Shown: one piece after another, positions 41,713-53,169 of the stretch | Layout of the letters: each line of letters starts with the position of its first letter | How positions within the stretch are numbered: the first letter of the stretch is position 1 | Position numbers and translations under genes: made by a program | Source of the DNA: Rhabdophis nuchalis | Taxonomy: Eukaryota > Chordata > Lepidosauria > Squamata > Natricidae | Assembly (NCBI GenBank): GCA_039707465.1 | Contig: CM077644.1 | Coordinates: 98,196,375 to 98,260,374, forward strand | Reading direction: 5' to 3' | DNA length: 64,000 bases | Notes under the pieces: model-generated | What the model was told of the DNA's origin: nothing | Seen by the model: the letters and a program-made list of their open reading frames with translations, nothing else | The model's database searches: none

Positions 41713-42224
41713 TCCTGCTATAAGCCATTCGAAATATGCAAGGAGTCCATGATGGCATGCTGCTATAACAACAGTAAGCACTATTCCCGGTAAAATGAAC
41801 TGAGAGGCTTTGTGATGAATCTTCCCTCAGACTGAGTTCAGAATGCGCCCACCATTTTTGATCACGGCCTGCAAGCCATGGTTTTCTCTCACCAAATTAA
41901 TTTCTTAACAGTCACATTATTTTATTTTAGGTACCAGCTGAAATACTATTTTGTTTCCTCAAGTAACTTTCTTTGTTCATTGGTTGGAGTTATTCTTTTT
42001 TTAATTGCTTTTGTTTTGCTTCATTTGAGAACTTCTAATTATTTGCTAGGTATGAAGAGTTATGTCTAGAAATAGCCTTGAGGACCAATAATGAAAAACA
42101 ATCCCTGGACCTAGAAAGCTACATTATTTTTCAGAATCTGGACTGATTAGAACTTGCAAATTGGTGTAGAAAACACCAATCTTGTGAGTTTTAATCAGGG
42201 AGGGTATGTTGCAGGAAAAGGAAA
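41713..42224. other. Unassigned sequence
   Basis: No supported feature. Confidence 0.4.
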
Positions 42225-42350
42225 GTCCTCAACCTGTGATCACCACTGGGATCAGAACTTCCATTGGCCATTGTTAAGTGAGTCACACCCCATTTTATGA
42301 TGATTTTTACCATGGTTGTTAAGTGAATCATTCCATTCATTGTCCCAAAG
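42225..42350. mobile_element. MITE fragment, 'AAGTCGAGGACTA' family
   Basis: Recognised from TTGTTAAGTGAGTCACACCC and TTGTTAAGTGAATCATTCC; ends lost. Confidence 0.5.
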
Positions 42351-43384
42351 ATTTGCAAAATGTTGCATTTTAGTTTTTCAGCAACTATTTCTTCTCTATG
42401 CTCCAGAATTCACCAACATGTTAATCCTGTGCTAATGCCATAAATGAGTAAACAGAAAAGGTAGAAACCTGAAGTTCACATTCTACATATAGAAAAATAT
42501 GACATTTCAGAGATATAAGATATTTAATATGATCTATCCAATAGGCAAGGCTCTTCATCCAGGAATAAAAATGGTAAACCATGTCTCTGCATAATTCGTA
42601 CAGTGAGCTGTAAACTGCTGAATGCTTATAATATATAATATATAATATACTCAGAGGACTACGAACCTCTCCAGATAGAGTTAAAAGTAAATCATAGCCT
42701 GGTTTCTAAAAACGCTACACGTGAATAAGGGTTTTGCCATCTATTACATAATCTTGGTTTCTTTCTTGTTCTTTTCTTTTTCTCACTTTCTGCACAGGGT
42801 AAACTGGCTTTTAAAGGAGAAAGACCCAGGTTCTGGAATGTTTGTTAAGAAAAAAGGACGTTGGTTAAGGATCTTGAAAGACTCAGAAGCTGAGACACAA
42901 GAATCATGGATATGGAAAATCTCAGGACTGAAAGCCCTGAGTTAACCAGAAGTAAGAATGGAAGAGCAAGGCAATTGAAGGACAAATCAGTGGTGGCACA
43001 AACTCATCAGTGTTCAGGAAGAACTAATTCTCCAAGTACAACCAAATAGTTTGTATTTCTTTTTTCCCTATTCAGCCCAGCAATCAGCTCTGCCTCATAG
43101 ATTAGCCAATGGCTGAATATCCTAAACTGCTTCAGCAAATCTTGCAATATGCTGTTCATCAGTTTACAGCAAAGGTCAGCTACATATCAATTAAAGGTTC
43201 CCTGTATGAGCCATGACACTTGCAGGTTCTGAGAAGCAGTGATTTCAAACTAGAGTGATTTTTATTTTTAAATGGCATTTGGCTATGACTGATTTCTCAG
43301 AGGATCTGTGTTGGTAATTTGGTTTCAGTACAGTGCTAATAGGAAAGTAGCAAATGGATATGAATGCTGATCTCTTTTCCTGGC
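42351..43384. other. Unassigned sequence
   Basis: About 1 kb without a recognised gene or repeat; a short AT-rich TATAATATATAATA run lies near 42630-42650. Confidence 0.4.
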
Positions 43385-43391
43385 GCTGAAT

Positions 43392-43621
43392 CAGAGGTGG
43401 TATTCAGCCCGTTGAGACTGGTTCGGCCAAACCGGTAGCTCTGACAATCAGCTGGCCTCGCCCACCCACCCCTGCTCTATCCCATCCTTTATTTCCTGCT
43501 TTCTACCTCATCTCAATCGCGCGGCACAACTGATTCCCCACCCCCAGCTACTTTACTTACCGTTGTTGACTTACCACGCGCTTACCAAACTGGTTGTTAA
43601 ACCGGCAGTATCCCACCACTG
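43392..43621. mobile_element. hAT-like MITE, CAGTGGTGGG family
   Basis: From CAGAGGTGGTATTCAG to GTATCCCACCACTG. The flanks CGCTGAAT and AGGTGAAT match at 5 of 8 only. Confidence 0.75.
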
Positions 43622-44987
43622 AGGTGAATAACAGATGCATTGGTTTGGACAGAGCCAAAACAGGACCTCGGGAGAGGAGAGGTGTTATGGAGAATGAAGA
43701 GCAACAGAGGAAAGAGTTGAAAAGATTTAGATAAATTTGGTTGGGGGCAGCACAAAACAAAGGCACAACAAAGCATTTGGTTAGGATCTCCCAGGGTTGT
43801 AAGCATGGCAAATGAGGTGGGGGCTCCACCATGATGTTTGGAGGACAATGATGAAGGTGGCCGCAACCAATATTGGTAGAACAACTTATCTGCAGGTGGA
43901 GTTTTTTATTATTAAGAGGTGGAATTGAGAGAAATGGTGGATTTGGCCATCTTCTGAATAGTGACTATGGTGCTTTCAGAGAGAAATCAAACAATCAGCA
44001 TACATCCTTAACATTGCTTTATTCTATACCAGGCATTTTCAATCTGTATTTTGTGGAACCCAAGGTTTCTGGGAGAATCTGATGGAATCCCATAAAGAAG
44101 TAGGAGCAAAAAAAATTGAAAATGATAATGTTCATTTGAAGGCAGGGAAATTTATTTCACCGTAGCTTTGCTTCTTGATCAGAAGTCCTGGGAAAATGTA
44201 TGTAATCATCATGATAAAGTTTGAAAATCCCTGTGCTAGACAATGCATTCATTTAAATCGAAAATTAACTTGCAGGCAGCTTCAGAAGGTATGTAACAAT
44301 GGGAAATCCTAGGAATCTTTGACAACTTGTTTTTTAAGAAAAGCAATGCATAATGGAGAAGACACCAGAAAGAAGGAAGAAACTGAAAGGAATATCTGAA
44401 GCACACGTTAAAAACCTGAATAAAGAGAGGGGTGTTGCACAGTATACAGAGCGAAAGGGAGAAAAAATGGTCATCTTTGTTTTCCTGAAAGATTATTTGA
44501 ATGTTGGGTTTTTTTGGATTCTAGCTGAGAAAGACTTTTTGTTAATGTATGCTTTCTTAAAAAGCCTTCTATTAATTAGGACAAATTCCAAATGATACAA
44601 TATATTTCTTTTCTTTTTCCAGTCTACCCTTGCTACAGTCCATGTGATTTGTTTCAAAGGACACTTCCAACCATGTTTTACTTTGAAAGTTTTAATTTGA
44701 ACTAAAGTTGTTGAAGACTTGCTTATTCCATCTAACTTTTTTTTCATATTAAGAAAAACTCACCTGAGTTATTTCCAAGAAGAGGCTTGGAAATCGATCT
44801 GTTAAATTCTAAAATTGAGGCACTGTACAAAAACCATATTTAAAGTAAAATACAAAAAAACTAAGGGTAGATCTCATAAAAGTCATCCCCTTGAAATCTA
44901 ATTGAGGGCTATTGTACAGTAGATTGGAACACACTGAAGAATCAATAGGCAGCTGTAAAAAATTAAGAAAATTTAAGAGTAAGAATC
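43622..44987. other. Unassigned sequence
   Basis: About 1.4 kb with short frames but no motif. Confidence 0.4.
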
Positions 44988-44995
44988 GTTTAAAC

Positions 44996-45130
44996 CAGGG
45001 GTCCCCAACCTTTGCAACTTTAAGTCTGAAGGACTTCAGCTCCCAGACTTCTCCAGCCAGCTTAGCTGGCTGGAGAATTCTGGGAGCTGAAGTCCTTCAG
45101 ACTTAAAGTTGCAAAGGTTGGGGACCCCTG
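44996..45130. mobile_element. Palindromic hAT-type MITE, copy 4, with extended centre
   Basis: A 135-bp inverted repeat between CAGGGGTCCCCAACC and GGTTGGGGACCCCTG. Unlike the other copies its centre carries an additional self-complementary CCAGCCAGCTTAGCTGGCTGG. Flanks GTTTAAAC / GTTTAAAA match at 7 of 8. Confidence 0.92.
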
Positions 45131-45170
45131 GTTTAAAAGACCTAAAATTAAACTCTAATCTAATGGCCAT

Positions 45171-45528
45171 CTGGATGGGTCTAGGACAATTCACTGTGGC
45201 TAACTTACCATGACAAACTCGCCAAGGCCAACTCAGCATGGCCAACTCATTGTGGGACAATTCAGCGAGGCCAACTTGTCACACCCAACTTGCCGCAGGA
45301 CAAGAATTACACTAATATCAAAGAAATGGTGGAATGGGATCATTAAAGAAAGCATACAAAAGGAGGGACAGAATGAAACGTGAATGGCAAAAATTAAAAT
45401 AATGTTTTATTTATTTTAAATAATTAAATAGATATTGCTAAATTGCCCTACAGCAAGTTGTCCCATGGAGAGTTGGCCATGCCGAATTGGCCACAGGGAA
45501 TTGGTTGTGGCAAGTTGTCCCATTCCAC
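45171..45528 (+). mobile_element. Foldback-like element with subrepeat arms, copy 3
   Basis: The left arm (about 45171-45303) has units such as GGCCAACTCAGCAT and GGACAATTCAGCGA; the core (45304-45450) contains AAAGGAGGGACAGAATGAAA and an AT-rich part shared with copies 1 and 2; the right arm (45451-45528) has inverse units and ends GTTGTCCCATTCCA exactly as copy 2 does. Arm lengths and unit order differ among copies while the core is conserved. Confidence 0.65.
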
Positions 45529-45639
45529 ATTTTTGATATTTGCAGCCTAGATCTGGTGACTCTAGTGCCTTAGATAGATAAGCAAATAGAAGTTACAAAA
45601 GTGTGTGTGTGTGTCTATAGCATAGGGTGTTGTTTATTT

Positions 45640-45785
45640 AATAGGATTTTATATTGACAATTTACAACTTATTTATTTTTGTATATATGTTTGTATCCAT
45701 TTTAATCACCTGTGCACCGCCCCGAGTCCCTTATGGGAGAGGGCTGCGGTATATAAGTTTAAGAAAATCTAAAATCTAAATCTAT
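45640..45785 (+). mobile_element. L2-type LINE 3' end fragment
   Basis: UTR signature GCACCGCCCCGAGTCCCTTA, GAGGGCTGCGGTATATAAG, and a short CTAAAT-rich tail. Confidence 0.75.
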
Positions 45786-45799
45786 TTCTCTGTCTATTT

Positions 45800-45975
45800 C
45801 TCCCTAATTATTATAACTATTATAATATAATAGTTTAAATTTACTAACTAAATTTAAATTAAATTTATTTAAATTAAATTTAAATAGTTAGTATATTATA
45901 ACTATTATAATATAATAGTTATAATATACTAACTATTTAAATTTAATTTAAAATAAATATTATAGTTATTAATAT
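45800..45975. repeat. AT-rich palindrome
   Basis: Almost pure A/T. Arms 45868-45908 and 45912-45952 are perfect inverted copies of at least 41 bp with a 3-bp spacer. A related half-copy precedes it (45808-45865). Sequences of this kind extrude cruciforms readily. Confidence 0.9.
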
Positions 45976-46361
45976 GTGGATTATTTAATACTGTTCATTC
46001 TGGCCTTATTTCTTTTCCCTTTTTTGAATCATGCTACACACTTTCCTTTTCTCCCCAAAATTTCTGTCTCTTAAAGGAGGGGTCTTTACTTGATTAAAGC
46101 AATAAACCTGAAGTCTCAAGGCTTCGAATGTTTTTGTTCTAGCAAACCCATTTTTCCCTTGGATGACTAAAACCCATAAGCATAACTGAAACCATGCATA
46201 TCTGCACACATTTGTATTGCTTCAGCAAACAGACCTGCTGGAAACAGAATGAAAAGGAAGAATCAGTTTCAAAATAGTTACGAACTTCTAAATTGAAAAC
46301 AGAGGAGAGGAATTATTTTCTGAAATTAAGAAAACATTCTCACGTTGAAAAACAGCAATGA

Positions 46362-48350
46362 GGCTTCCGGTTCCGGCTCCAGCGGTGACGGGCGAGCCTA
46401 GCGCTCGCTCGCCGCTTTGTTGCCTTTTCTGCCCCCCCACGGGGACGAGACATCCGGTTACCGGAGGTCTCCCGTAGGGTCGGCTCGGAGGAGACGTTCT
46501 TCCTCACGGCGGTGGGGAGAGCGCTCCCCTCCGCGACCTAGGTGAGGAGGAACATGCTGCGGGGGGTTCTCCCTTCGCCAACGGCTGTCGGCGCCATTCA
46601 CTTCTATGCAGAGGGCTGAGCGGAGAGGTCGGAAGGTCTGCCGAGGCTTCAGCTGCGAGGGAGAGTGAGTTTTTAAAAAGACTTTTTTTTCCTTGCTGCC
46701 AGCCAGGCTGAACGGACTGGGAGGGGGGTGTTTGTTTCAAAAAAAAACCCTCGGACTTAAGCGGCACTTTAAAATGGCTTCTCTGGAAGAGAAAGAGGAA
46801 ATCTTAAATCCGGACTGTCTCTAACAAGGGAAAGTGGTATGCGGCTACTTGCAACATTGTTTCTAGGTCTGGCTGGTTAAAAAAAAATTATTTTTCTACT
46901 CTCTCCTCTGGGCTCTGAGATGGGCGGTGGAAGGTGGCTTTTCTTTGTCCCTGCCTGATTATTTCAACTATGGAAAATTCCCAGCATCTCTTTACAATTG
47001 GGACTCTCTCTGGATATTGATGAAGATTTTTTTTTCTTGCTGGATTTGTGATTTCCTTTCTGGAGTACCTTCGCTATTATAACTATTGAGTTGGAAAATT
47101 GTCTCTCTCTTGGTTCCTGAATTTTACAACGTTTCAACCTTGATCAGAACTTTTGGCTCCTGGTTAGTCTCACCAACCCCACCCTGAAAACGCCATTTTG
47201 GTGGCATTGACTTTAACAGTTAATCATGGCTCAAGAAACAGCACTGGCAAGCTTAGAACAACGGATGGCTTCTCTTGAAACTGTTATACAAACTTTGGTA
47301 AACGAAATTCAAGCCCAGAGGGCAGAAAACATCAATTTCAAGAAGGAGCTATTGGAGACACGGAAGCAAGTGCTGGAAAACACACAGAAGACTGAAGAAT
47401 TGGAAGGGGGGTTGGTGGGGGTTAAGGGAGAGATTAAAAATGTTATTAAAGAGGTTGAGGAAACAAATGGGCATGTGTCTAGGATAGATATGGAAAGAAT
47501 GACATATTTTTTGAGATTTCAGAACGTTCTTGAGGAATCTGGTGAATGCCTCCCTGATCTTATGAGCACAATTTTAGCTGACTATTTACAAAAACCTAAA
47601 GATGAGATCAGGGGGGACATTGACCTAGCCTACAGAATTAATTCAGCATATGCTAGGATAAATGAAGTGCCTAGAGAGATACATGTGAAATTTGTTAGAA
47701 GGTCAACCAGAGAGGAAATCCTGAAAGTGCAGAGAGGTAGTCCATTAATTTACCAACAAAAAGAGGTTGCTATCTTGAAGCAGATCCCTAGAAAGATTCG
47801 AGAAGCAAGGAGGAAATTTTCCTTCTTGTCTAAAATTTTATTTGATCATGGGATTTGGTTCAAGTGGGTGACACCTGAAGGGATGCTGGTGTTCTGGGAA
47901 GGAGGAAGAGTGAGGATTAAAACAGTTGCTGAGGCGGAAGCCTTTCTTAAAAAACATTCCTCTGCCCTGGGGGAAGATCCAGGGGGGACGGAGGGGGCCA
48001 CTGCCCCGCCCGCTGGGGGCCAGGGAGGAGAAAAAGAAGATACAATAGCCAAAAGACTTGGATCGAAAAAATAACTTTGCCTTGATTTTTCTGAACAATT
48101 TTGCATAATATTTTATCTGGATTTTTTGTAAATGTCTGACAGCATGGAACTGAGAATTTAGGTATATGTACTTGCTTTTACCTTGTAGTGTTATGAAAAA
48201 TGTTCTTTTTTGTTATTTTTTTTTATTGTGTATTTTGAGGTCTCGGAAGGGCCGACGACTCTGACGTGAATGCTCTCAAAATTTCTTTGTATCCCTTACC
48301 CCACCCTATAGAAAAGATGTAAAACCAATAAAACTTTTTCAATATAAAAA
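46362..48350 (+). mobile_element. HAL1-like, ORF1-only L1-type retroelement, copy 2
   Basis: About 1,989 bp from GGCTTCCGGTTCCGGCTCC to AATAAAACTTTTTCAATA plus a short A tail. A perfect 15-bp target duplication GAAAAACAGCAATGA flanks it (46347-46361 and 48351-48365), so the boundaries are exact and this is a complete insertion. Layout matches copy 1: GC-rich 5' UTR of about 864 bp, intact ORF1, 3' UTR of about 276 bp containing GGTCTCGGAAGGGCCGACG. No ORF2. Confidence 0.93.
47226..48074 (+). CDS. ORF1: L1-type ORF1 protein (RNA-binding chaperone), copy 2
   Basis: A 282-residue protein, same length as copy 1 and about 94% identical (17 differences counted by eye). Substitutions are not spread evenly: most fall in the coiled coil near residues 44-81 and in the loop near residues 167-181, while the RRM core and the C-terminal domain (QIPRKIREARRKFSFLSK, WVTPEGMLVFWEGG) are unchanged. 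One change is Thr to Glu in the loop, needing at least two base substitutions, so the copies may come from different source lineages. The product would bind element RNA in the cytoplasm; RT must come from a separate L1. Frame intact from ATG to TAA. Confidence 0.9.
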   Translation: MAQETALASLEQRMASLETVIQTLVNEIQAQRAENINFKKELLETRKQVLENTQKTEELEGGLVGVKGEIKNVIKEVEETNGHVSRIDMERMTYFLRFQNVLEESGECLPDLMSTILADYLQKPKDEIRGDIDLAYRINSAYARINEVPREIHVKFVRRSTREEILKVQRGSPLIYQQKEVAILKQIPRKIREARRKFSFLSKILFDHGIWFKWVTPEGMLVFWEGGRVRIKTVAEAEAFLKKHSSALGEDPGGTEGATAPPAGGQGGEKEDTIAKRLGSKK

Positions 48351-48365
48351 GAAAAACAGCAATGA

Positions 48366-49050
48366 AATCCTTAATTATGTTTGCTTCTGGCTGGGTGCGT
48401 TCAAAGTTTGATATTGAACATTCTGCCCCAGTCTTGCAAATGAGATGTTTGAGATATTTTTTTTCTTCCTGTAGGCAAATATATTGATGTCAATATATGC
48501 TTATTTCAGTTGTTCTTCAGACTCATCTGATGTACTTCCTGAAAGTGGTGATGACTGGGGAGGAGGGCAAAATTGTTAGGTTTGGGCAAATCTACAGTAC
48601 TTGTTATTACAAATAATAAATGCAGTGTTATACACTCTGCAATAAAGGTAGAATCGCTTCCACATCAGATACAGTCACGTTTGGAACTCAGACAGATGGC
48701 AACACCAGATGCCAGAGCCTATTACCTAGAAGGGGCTTGCCCTGATACTTGCTCAGGTCTATCACACTATCTAGAATTCTGGAAGTTGTCGTCTAATACA
48801 CTGAGAGTGCACAAAGTTCAGGAAGCTTGCTATTCCCATAACCTTCATTTGAACATTATTCCCATGTTATAGATGACTAAATCGGTTGCTTCCCCAGCAG
48901 CGCACTACCAGCAGTAGATTATAAAGATTCTTCCAGCTATTAGATGTTAGCCAGATGTTAAAAATGTCTACAGTTTATCTCTTTGCTGCCATCTAGTGTT
49001 TGTCTGGATCTCTGGATCCCAAATGTAGTAATCTCACCAAGATGGGTGGC
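48366..49050. other. Unassigned sequence
   Basis: No supported feature. Confidence 0.4.
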
Positions 49051-49059
49051 ATATAAATT

Positions 49060-49248
<189 letters not shown>

Positions 49249-49364
49249 CTACGAGAAACAGCATGTGACTGGTGAGGATTCAGCCAATTAGGCAGTAGCC
49301 ATATTTTAAGTCTTCCCAATAGCCAAATTGGAGACTATGCTCTCTGTCTTTTCTCTTTTTACGT

Positions 49365-49700
49365 AAGAACATAAGAACATAAGAATAGCCTTGCTGGAAC
49401 AGGCCACAGCCCATCCAGTCCAGCATTCTGTCTCACACAGTGGCTCACCATTTGCTTCAGGGTATTCCCAAGCAGATGTCTTCACCTGCTTATGATTCCC
49501 TGCAAATAATAATAATAATTTAATTTATTAGATTTATAAACCGCCCCCTCTCCCCGAAGGGACTCGGGGATTGAGAAATATCCTGCCTATCTCTCCAACC
49601 CGGAGGGTGTCCTTAGGCATCCATAATGATAGCCATTGATACCCTTGTTCTCCATGAACTTTTTTCAACCCAAAGGGGTCAAAGCTACCACCGAGAAGCA
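49365..49700 (-). mobile_element. Old LINE-like repeat split by a short L2-type tail
   Basis: Part 49365-49500 is the reverse of the repeat at 37426 (GCCACAGCCCATCCAGTCC). It resumes at 49576-49700 (GATAGCCATTGATACCC; TCTCCATGAAC). Between them, 49505-49572 is a roughly 70-bp minus-strand L2-type 3' tip (AACCGCCCCCTCTCCCCGAA with an AAT tail). Confidence 0.6.
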
Positions 49701-49857
49701 TAAGGCATTTTTTTTAACCTAATGTCAAGCACAAACTACTGGAACAACTCAAGGAAAAAGGACAGAGAAGTTTAGTTTATTATGGGCCACCTGTTCACAA
49801 GAATTTCGCCAGATTGTCTATGTTTCTTTGGGAAAGCCAGATACAGTCCTGATACAT

Positions 49858-50145
49858 ACATCAAACATTTTTTCTCTTGGATGGACTCTAAACTGGAATG
49901 TCTTTTAAATCTCCCCCTTCCAATCAGGACCTCTTCTTCTTCAGCCAATGGTTCCACTACACCTTACTCTTCTCCTTCAGCTGGTGGTTCTACATCTTGA
50001 GCATCTGATCTCAAACTTTTCTTCCCCTGGATGGACTCTAAGATGAAATATCTTTTAAATCTCTCCCCCCCCGCCTCCAATTGGGACCTCTTCTTTTTCA
50101 GCCAGTGGTTCCACCATACGTTACTCCTTTTCTTTTTCACATCCT
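49858..50145 (-). repeat. Tandem duplication of a coding-like segment, unit about 155 bp
   Basis: Two diverged copies in tandem (about 49858-50000 and 50013-50145), each with TGGATGGACTCTAA, CTTTTAAATCTC and GGACCTCTTCTT. On the minus strand both translate to related peptides: RFKRHSSLESIQEKK and RFKRYFILESIQGKK, each followed or preceded by an acidic EEE-type stretch. I do not recognise the protein. Could be remnants of a retroelement gag or of a lost gene. Confidence 0.5.
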
Positions 50146-50177
50146 GTAATATGGTCACTGGAAGGTTGAAAAACTAA

Positions 50178-50250
50178 GACAGAGAGGGAGAGGGAGGGAG
50201 AGAAGAGAGAGAGAGAAGGAGGGAGGAAGAGAGAGGGGGGGGGGAGGAAG
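50178..50250 (+). repeat. Purine-rich GAGA tract
   Basis: Simple GAGAGG / GGAGGGAG sequence ending in a G-run near 50236. Confidence 0.9.
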
Positions 50251-50766
50251 AGCGATTGTGCCCAGCGAAGGCTCAGTTTTGCAAGTTTGGCATATGTTCT
50301 TCTGTTTCAGAGGCAATATATGGAGATTATCATTCATCTAATCTTCTCAAATTTGTTTGGATGATATGGCTTACTGGGGCTATTAGCTTAGAGAATTAAC
50401 TTAGCTCCAAAGTGTCCTTGAGATGGGTTGACTCTGTTGCATGATATCTTATATTCTCCCCTCCCTACTGTAGTGCAATTGAGTGTGTTGTGCAAACAAA
50501 GTCAGTAATTTCAAAGGACATGTGAGCAGAATTGCAATGCATGCGTCTTAAATAACTTTCCAAGAAAGATTGCTTAAATGCAGTTGGCTTTTCATTTCTT
50601 AAGTCTATGATGACTTGGCTATAGTCATGGTTTTGTCTGGGGCTACTTGACATTGTGTGCAGCTTCATTCATTACTAGATTATTTGGGTAACTCCTAGGT
50701 GCACACCTATGAACAATTTGATGAATGGTGTTTCAAAAGTAATCAGCAGATGAGGTCACAGTTTTC
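50251..50766. other. Unassigned sequence
   Basis: No supported feature. Confidence 0.4.
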
Positions 50767-50774
50767 ATCTATAC

Positions 50775-50884
50775 CAGTGGTCTCCAACCTTTGCAACTTT
50801 AAGTCTGAAGGACTTCAGCTCCTTCAGAGAAGTCTGCGAGCTGAAGTCCTTCAGACTTAAAGTTGCAAAGGTTGGAGACCCCTG
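50775..50884. mobile_element. Palindromic hAT-type MITE, copy 5
   Basis: A 110-bp inverted repeat from CAGTGGTCTCCAACC to GGTTGGAGACCCCTG; flanks ATCTATAC (50767-50774) and ATCTAGAC (50885-50892) match at 7 of 8. Confidence 0.92.
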
Positions 50885-50892
50885 ATCTAGAC

Positions 50893-52295
50893 CACAGCAC
50901 AAAGGGAAAGGGTTAAATGCTTCTCCACTTCAGGATTTCAATTCATTATGCAGCCTCTGTGCTAGCCATTGACTCATCATCCTGTGGTCCATATCATATG
51001 GTCAAGATTTCTGTAATATAACAAAGAAGGGTACAGCTCTTATGCAGTCTATAGCTGCTCAATTTTGCACACTACCAATTTCCTATTAGAAGACATCTGC
51101 AGAAAAAATGCATTGAGTTGGCATGGCAAATGGGTAGGAAGCTATTGGCCAGTCTTTTGTCAAAATACCACTTTGAGCAGTAGGTTTCACAAGTCATTAA
51201 ATCACAACTTCTGTTAATCCCCAGAGATTTCCTGAACTAATAAAACAGGATACGATAAGTAGGAAAGTTAAAAAAAGACAGATGTTATATTGACCTCCTC
51301 CTATTAGGATGTGGTCTTCTAAGGTATTAAAGACACTGCTAAACCTTTTCTTCTTCTTTTCCTGCTTCAATTGCAATGACAGGGAGAAATTTATTAAGCT
51401 AATATTAACCAATGTGCTTTTTCCAGAGACAAAATTAATGTTGTAATCCCAGGGAACTTTCACTTATTTTTTTTTCTAGAAACAGGTTTATGGAGCCAAT
51501 TAATATTGATCAAGTCACTCTCTCGAACAAGAGAATTCTTCCTATGCATTTCTAAAATGAAGACATTGATGTTCCAATCTAAGATCTCATAAATTATCCA
51601 GCAGCACTTAAAGAAAAGTAGTTGCAATAATGAAAGAATTGAAGCGATATTGCAAAAGCACATCTATTTGTATTCCTGCAGATAAAAATGAAAATTAATG
51701 ATACTGACATACATTGATGCTCTTAGAGTTATCATGGACTTGGATATGAAGTAGCTTCAATTGTACAGAGGATTTTGGTACCAAATTTGGATTCAAATAA
51801 AATATGCACATGAATCAAAATAAATTTGGATGTTACTAAGGTTTGGGGGGGGGGGGGATGTGCTACACTTTGACAAAGTTGTGTCAGTTTTTAGGGCATA
51901 TCAAGCAGGTATTAAACTTTGCCGAGGTCTAAAACTGAATATTTAAAGCTGACAATTTATACCGTCATCCTGAAACTGTGAAGCTGCAACAGATGTTTGA
52001 AGGCTCAGCATAACTGTTTTATGGCTCTTCTGAGAGCTTCTGAGCAGGCAGAAGACATTTCTGTTGGGATAGCTGGATGATTTTGGCTTGTCAGAAAATA
52101 TTTAGACAAAAAAAAAAGAGACCAATATTAAAGTTTCCTCTTCTGCAGCATGGTATATCAGCTATCAATCCGATATGCAGACGGGACCTGAACAACCTGG
52201 CTTTTTTGTCCTTGAAATAGCAAGTCTATTTCTATTTACTTGTTTGACGGGATTAAAATCACTTTAATTGTGGATCCTTTTGGAAATGCTTTTGA
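50893..52295. other. Unassigned AT-rich sequence
   Basis: About 1.4 kb, with a G-run near 51845. No supported gene or named repeat. Confidence 0.4.
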
Positions 52296-52297
52296 TT

Positions 52298-52545
52298 TAG
52301 AGGTAGTATTCAGCAGATTCTGACCAGTTCTGGAGAACCGGTAGCAGAAATTTTGAGTAGTTCAGAAATGTATACCAACTCTGGCTGGCCCCGCCCCCAT
52401 CTATTCTCTGCATCCTGAGTCCCAGCTGATCGGGAGGAAATGGAGATTTTACAGTATCCTTCCCCTGCCATGCCCAGCAAGCCACGCCCACCACACCACA
52501 CCACACCCACAGAACCAGTAGTAAACATTTTTGAATCCCACTCTC
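52298..52545. mobile_element. hAT-like MITE, CAGTGGTGGG family
   Basis: From AGAGGTAGTATTCAGCAG through CTGGCTGGCCCCGCCCCC to TTTGAATCCCACTCT; the terminal CACTG is eroded. Same body as 1-230. Confidence 0.75.
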
Positions 52546-52840
52546 TCTCAACCATGCCACATTAGGAAAAAAAACCAGTAGGAATAAAGTCCACTCGGTG
52601 CTCATTTTTGTGGGAGAAAAAAATATATCCAAATTTGGGATTAACATGGATGGATTTATTTTTCAAATGTGTAACATGGCTAAAGCTTTCTCATCTTCTG
52701 TGTGTAAAGTATAAAAATGTCTCTCTAGAAGAGCACTCATGTATCCTATTCTTCTTTGATCTCTTAGCAAACTTTTGATACCATTCATCATGGAATGCTT
52801 CTGACTGATTGTGAAGATTGGGAGTTGGAGGGACACCATA
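52546..52840. other. Unassigned sequence
   Basis: Short interval without recognised feature. Confidence 0.4.
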
Positions 52841-52844
52841 TTGT

Positions 52845-53132
52845 AGCAGTGCTCCTTTCTTTGTGGTGCGCTCCAGCAGCTGCTACTGTTGGTTCGCTCA
52901 TGGTCTTGCTGCATGCACACTTGATGCGTGCTGTATGTGCATGCGCAGTATAATAAAAATTGTTCTGCACATGCATAGATCTGAAAAACAAGATGACAGC
53001 ATCTATGGTGCTGCCAGGAGAACCAGTTCGGGGCATGGCAGGTCTGGGTTGCCACTGGTTTCAGTGACCCAGGCTACCAAACCACTATCGGTTTGGCTGA
53101 ACTGGTCTTAACCAGTAGGAACCCACCACTGG
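52845..53132. mobile_element. hAT-like MITE, CCCACCACTG end
   Basis: Right end GTAGGAACCCACCACTG is clear; the left end near CAGTGCTCC at 52842 is a guess. The interior (GCGCTCCAGCAGCTGC; CGGTTTGGCTGAACTGG) is shared in part with 40811. Confidence 0.65.
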
Positions 53133-53169
53133 GAGGGTCTCAGGTGCTTGGGGGGGAGGGGGGCTCCAG

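Noticed and set aside
52663..53055. 130-codon minus-strand frame
   Set aside because: Largely overlaps a MITE; no motif and no codon-like pattern.
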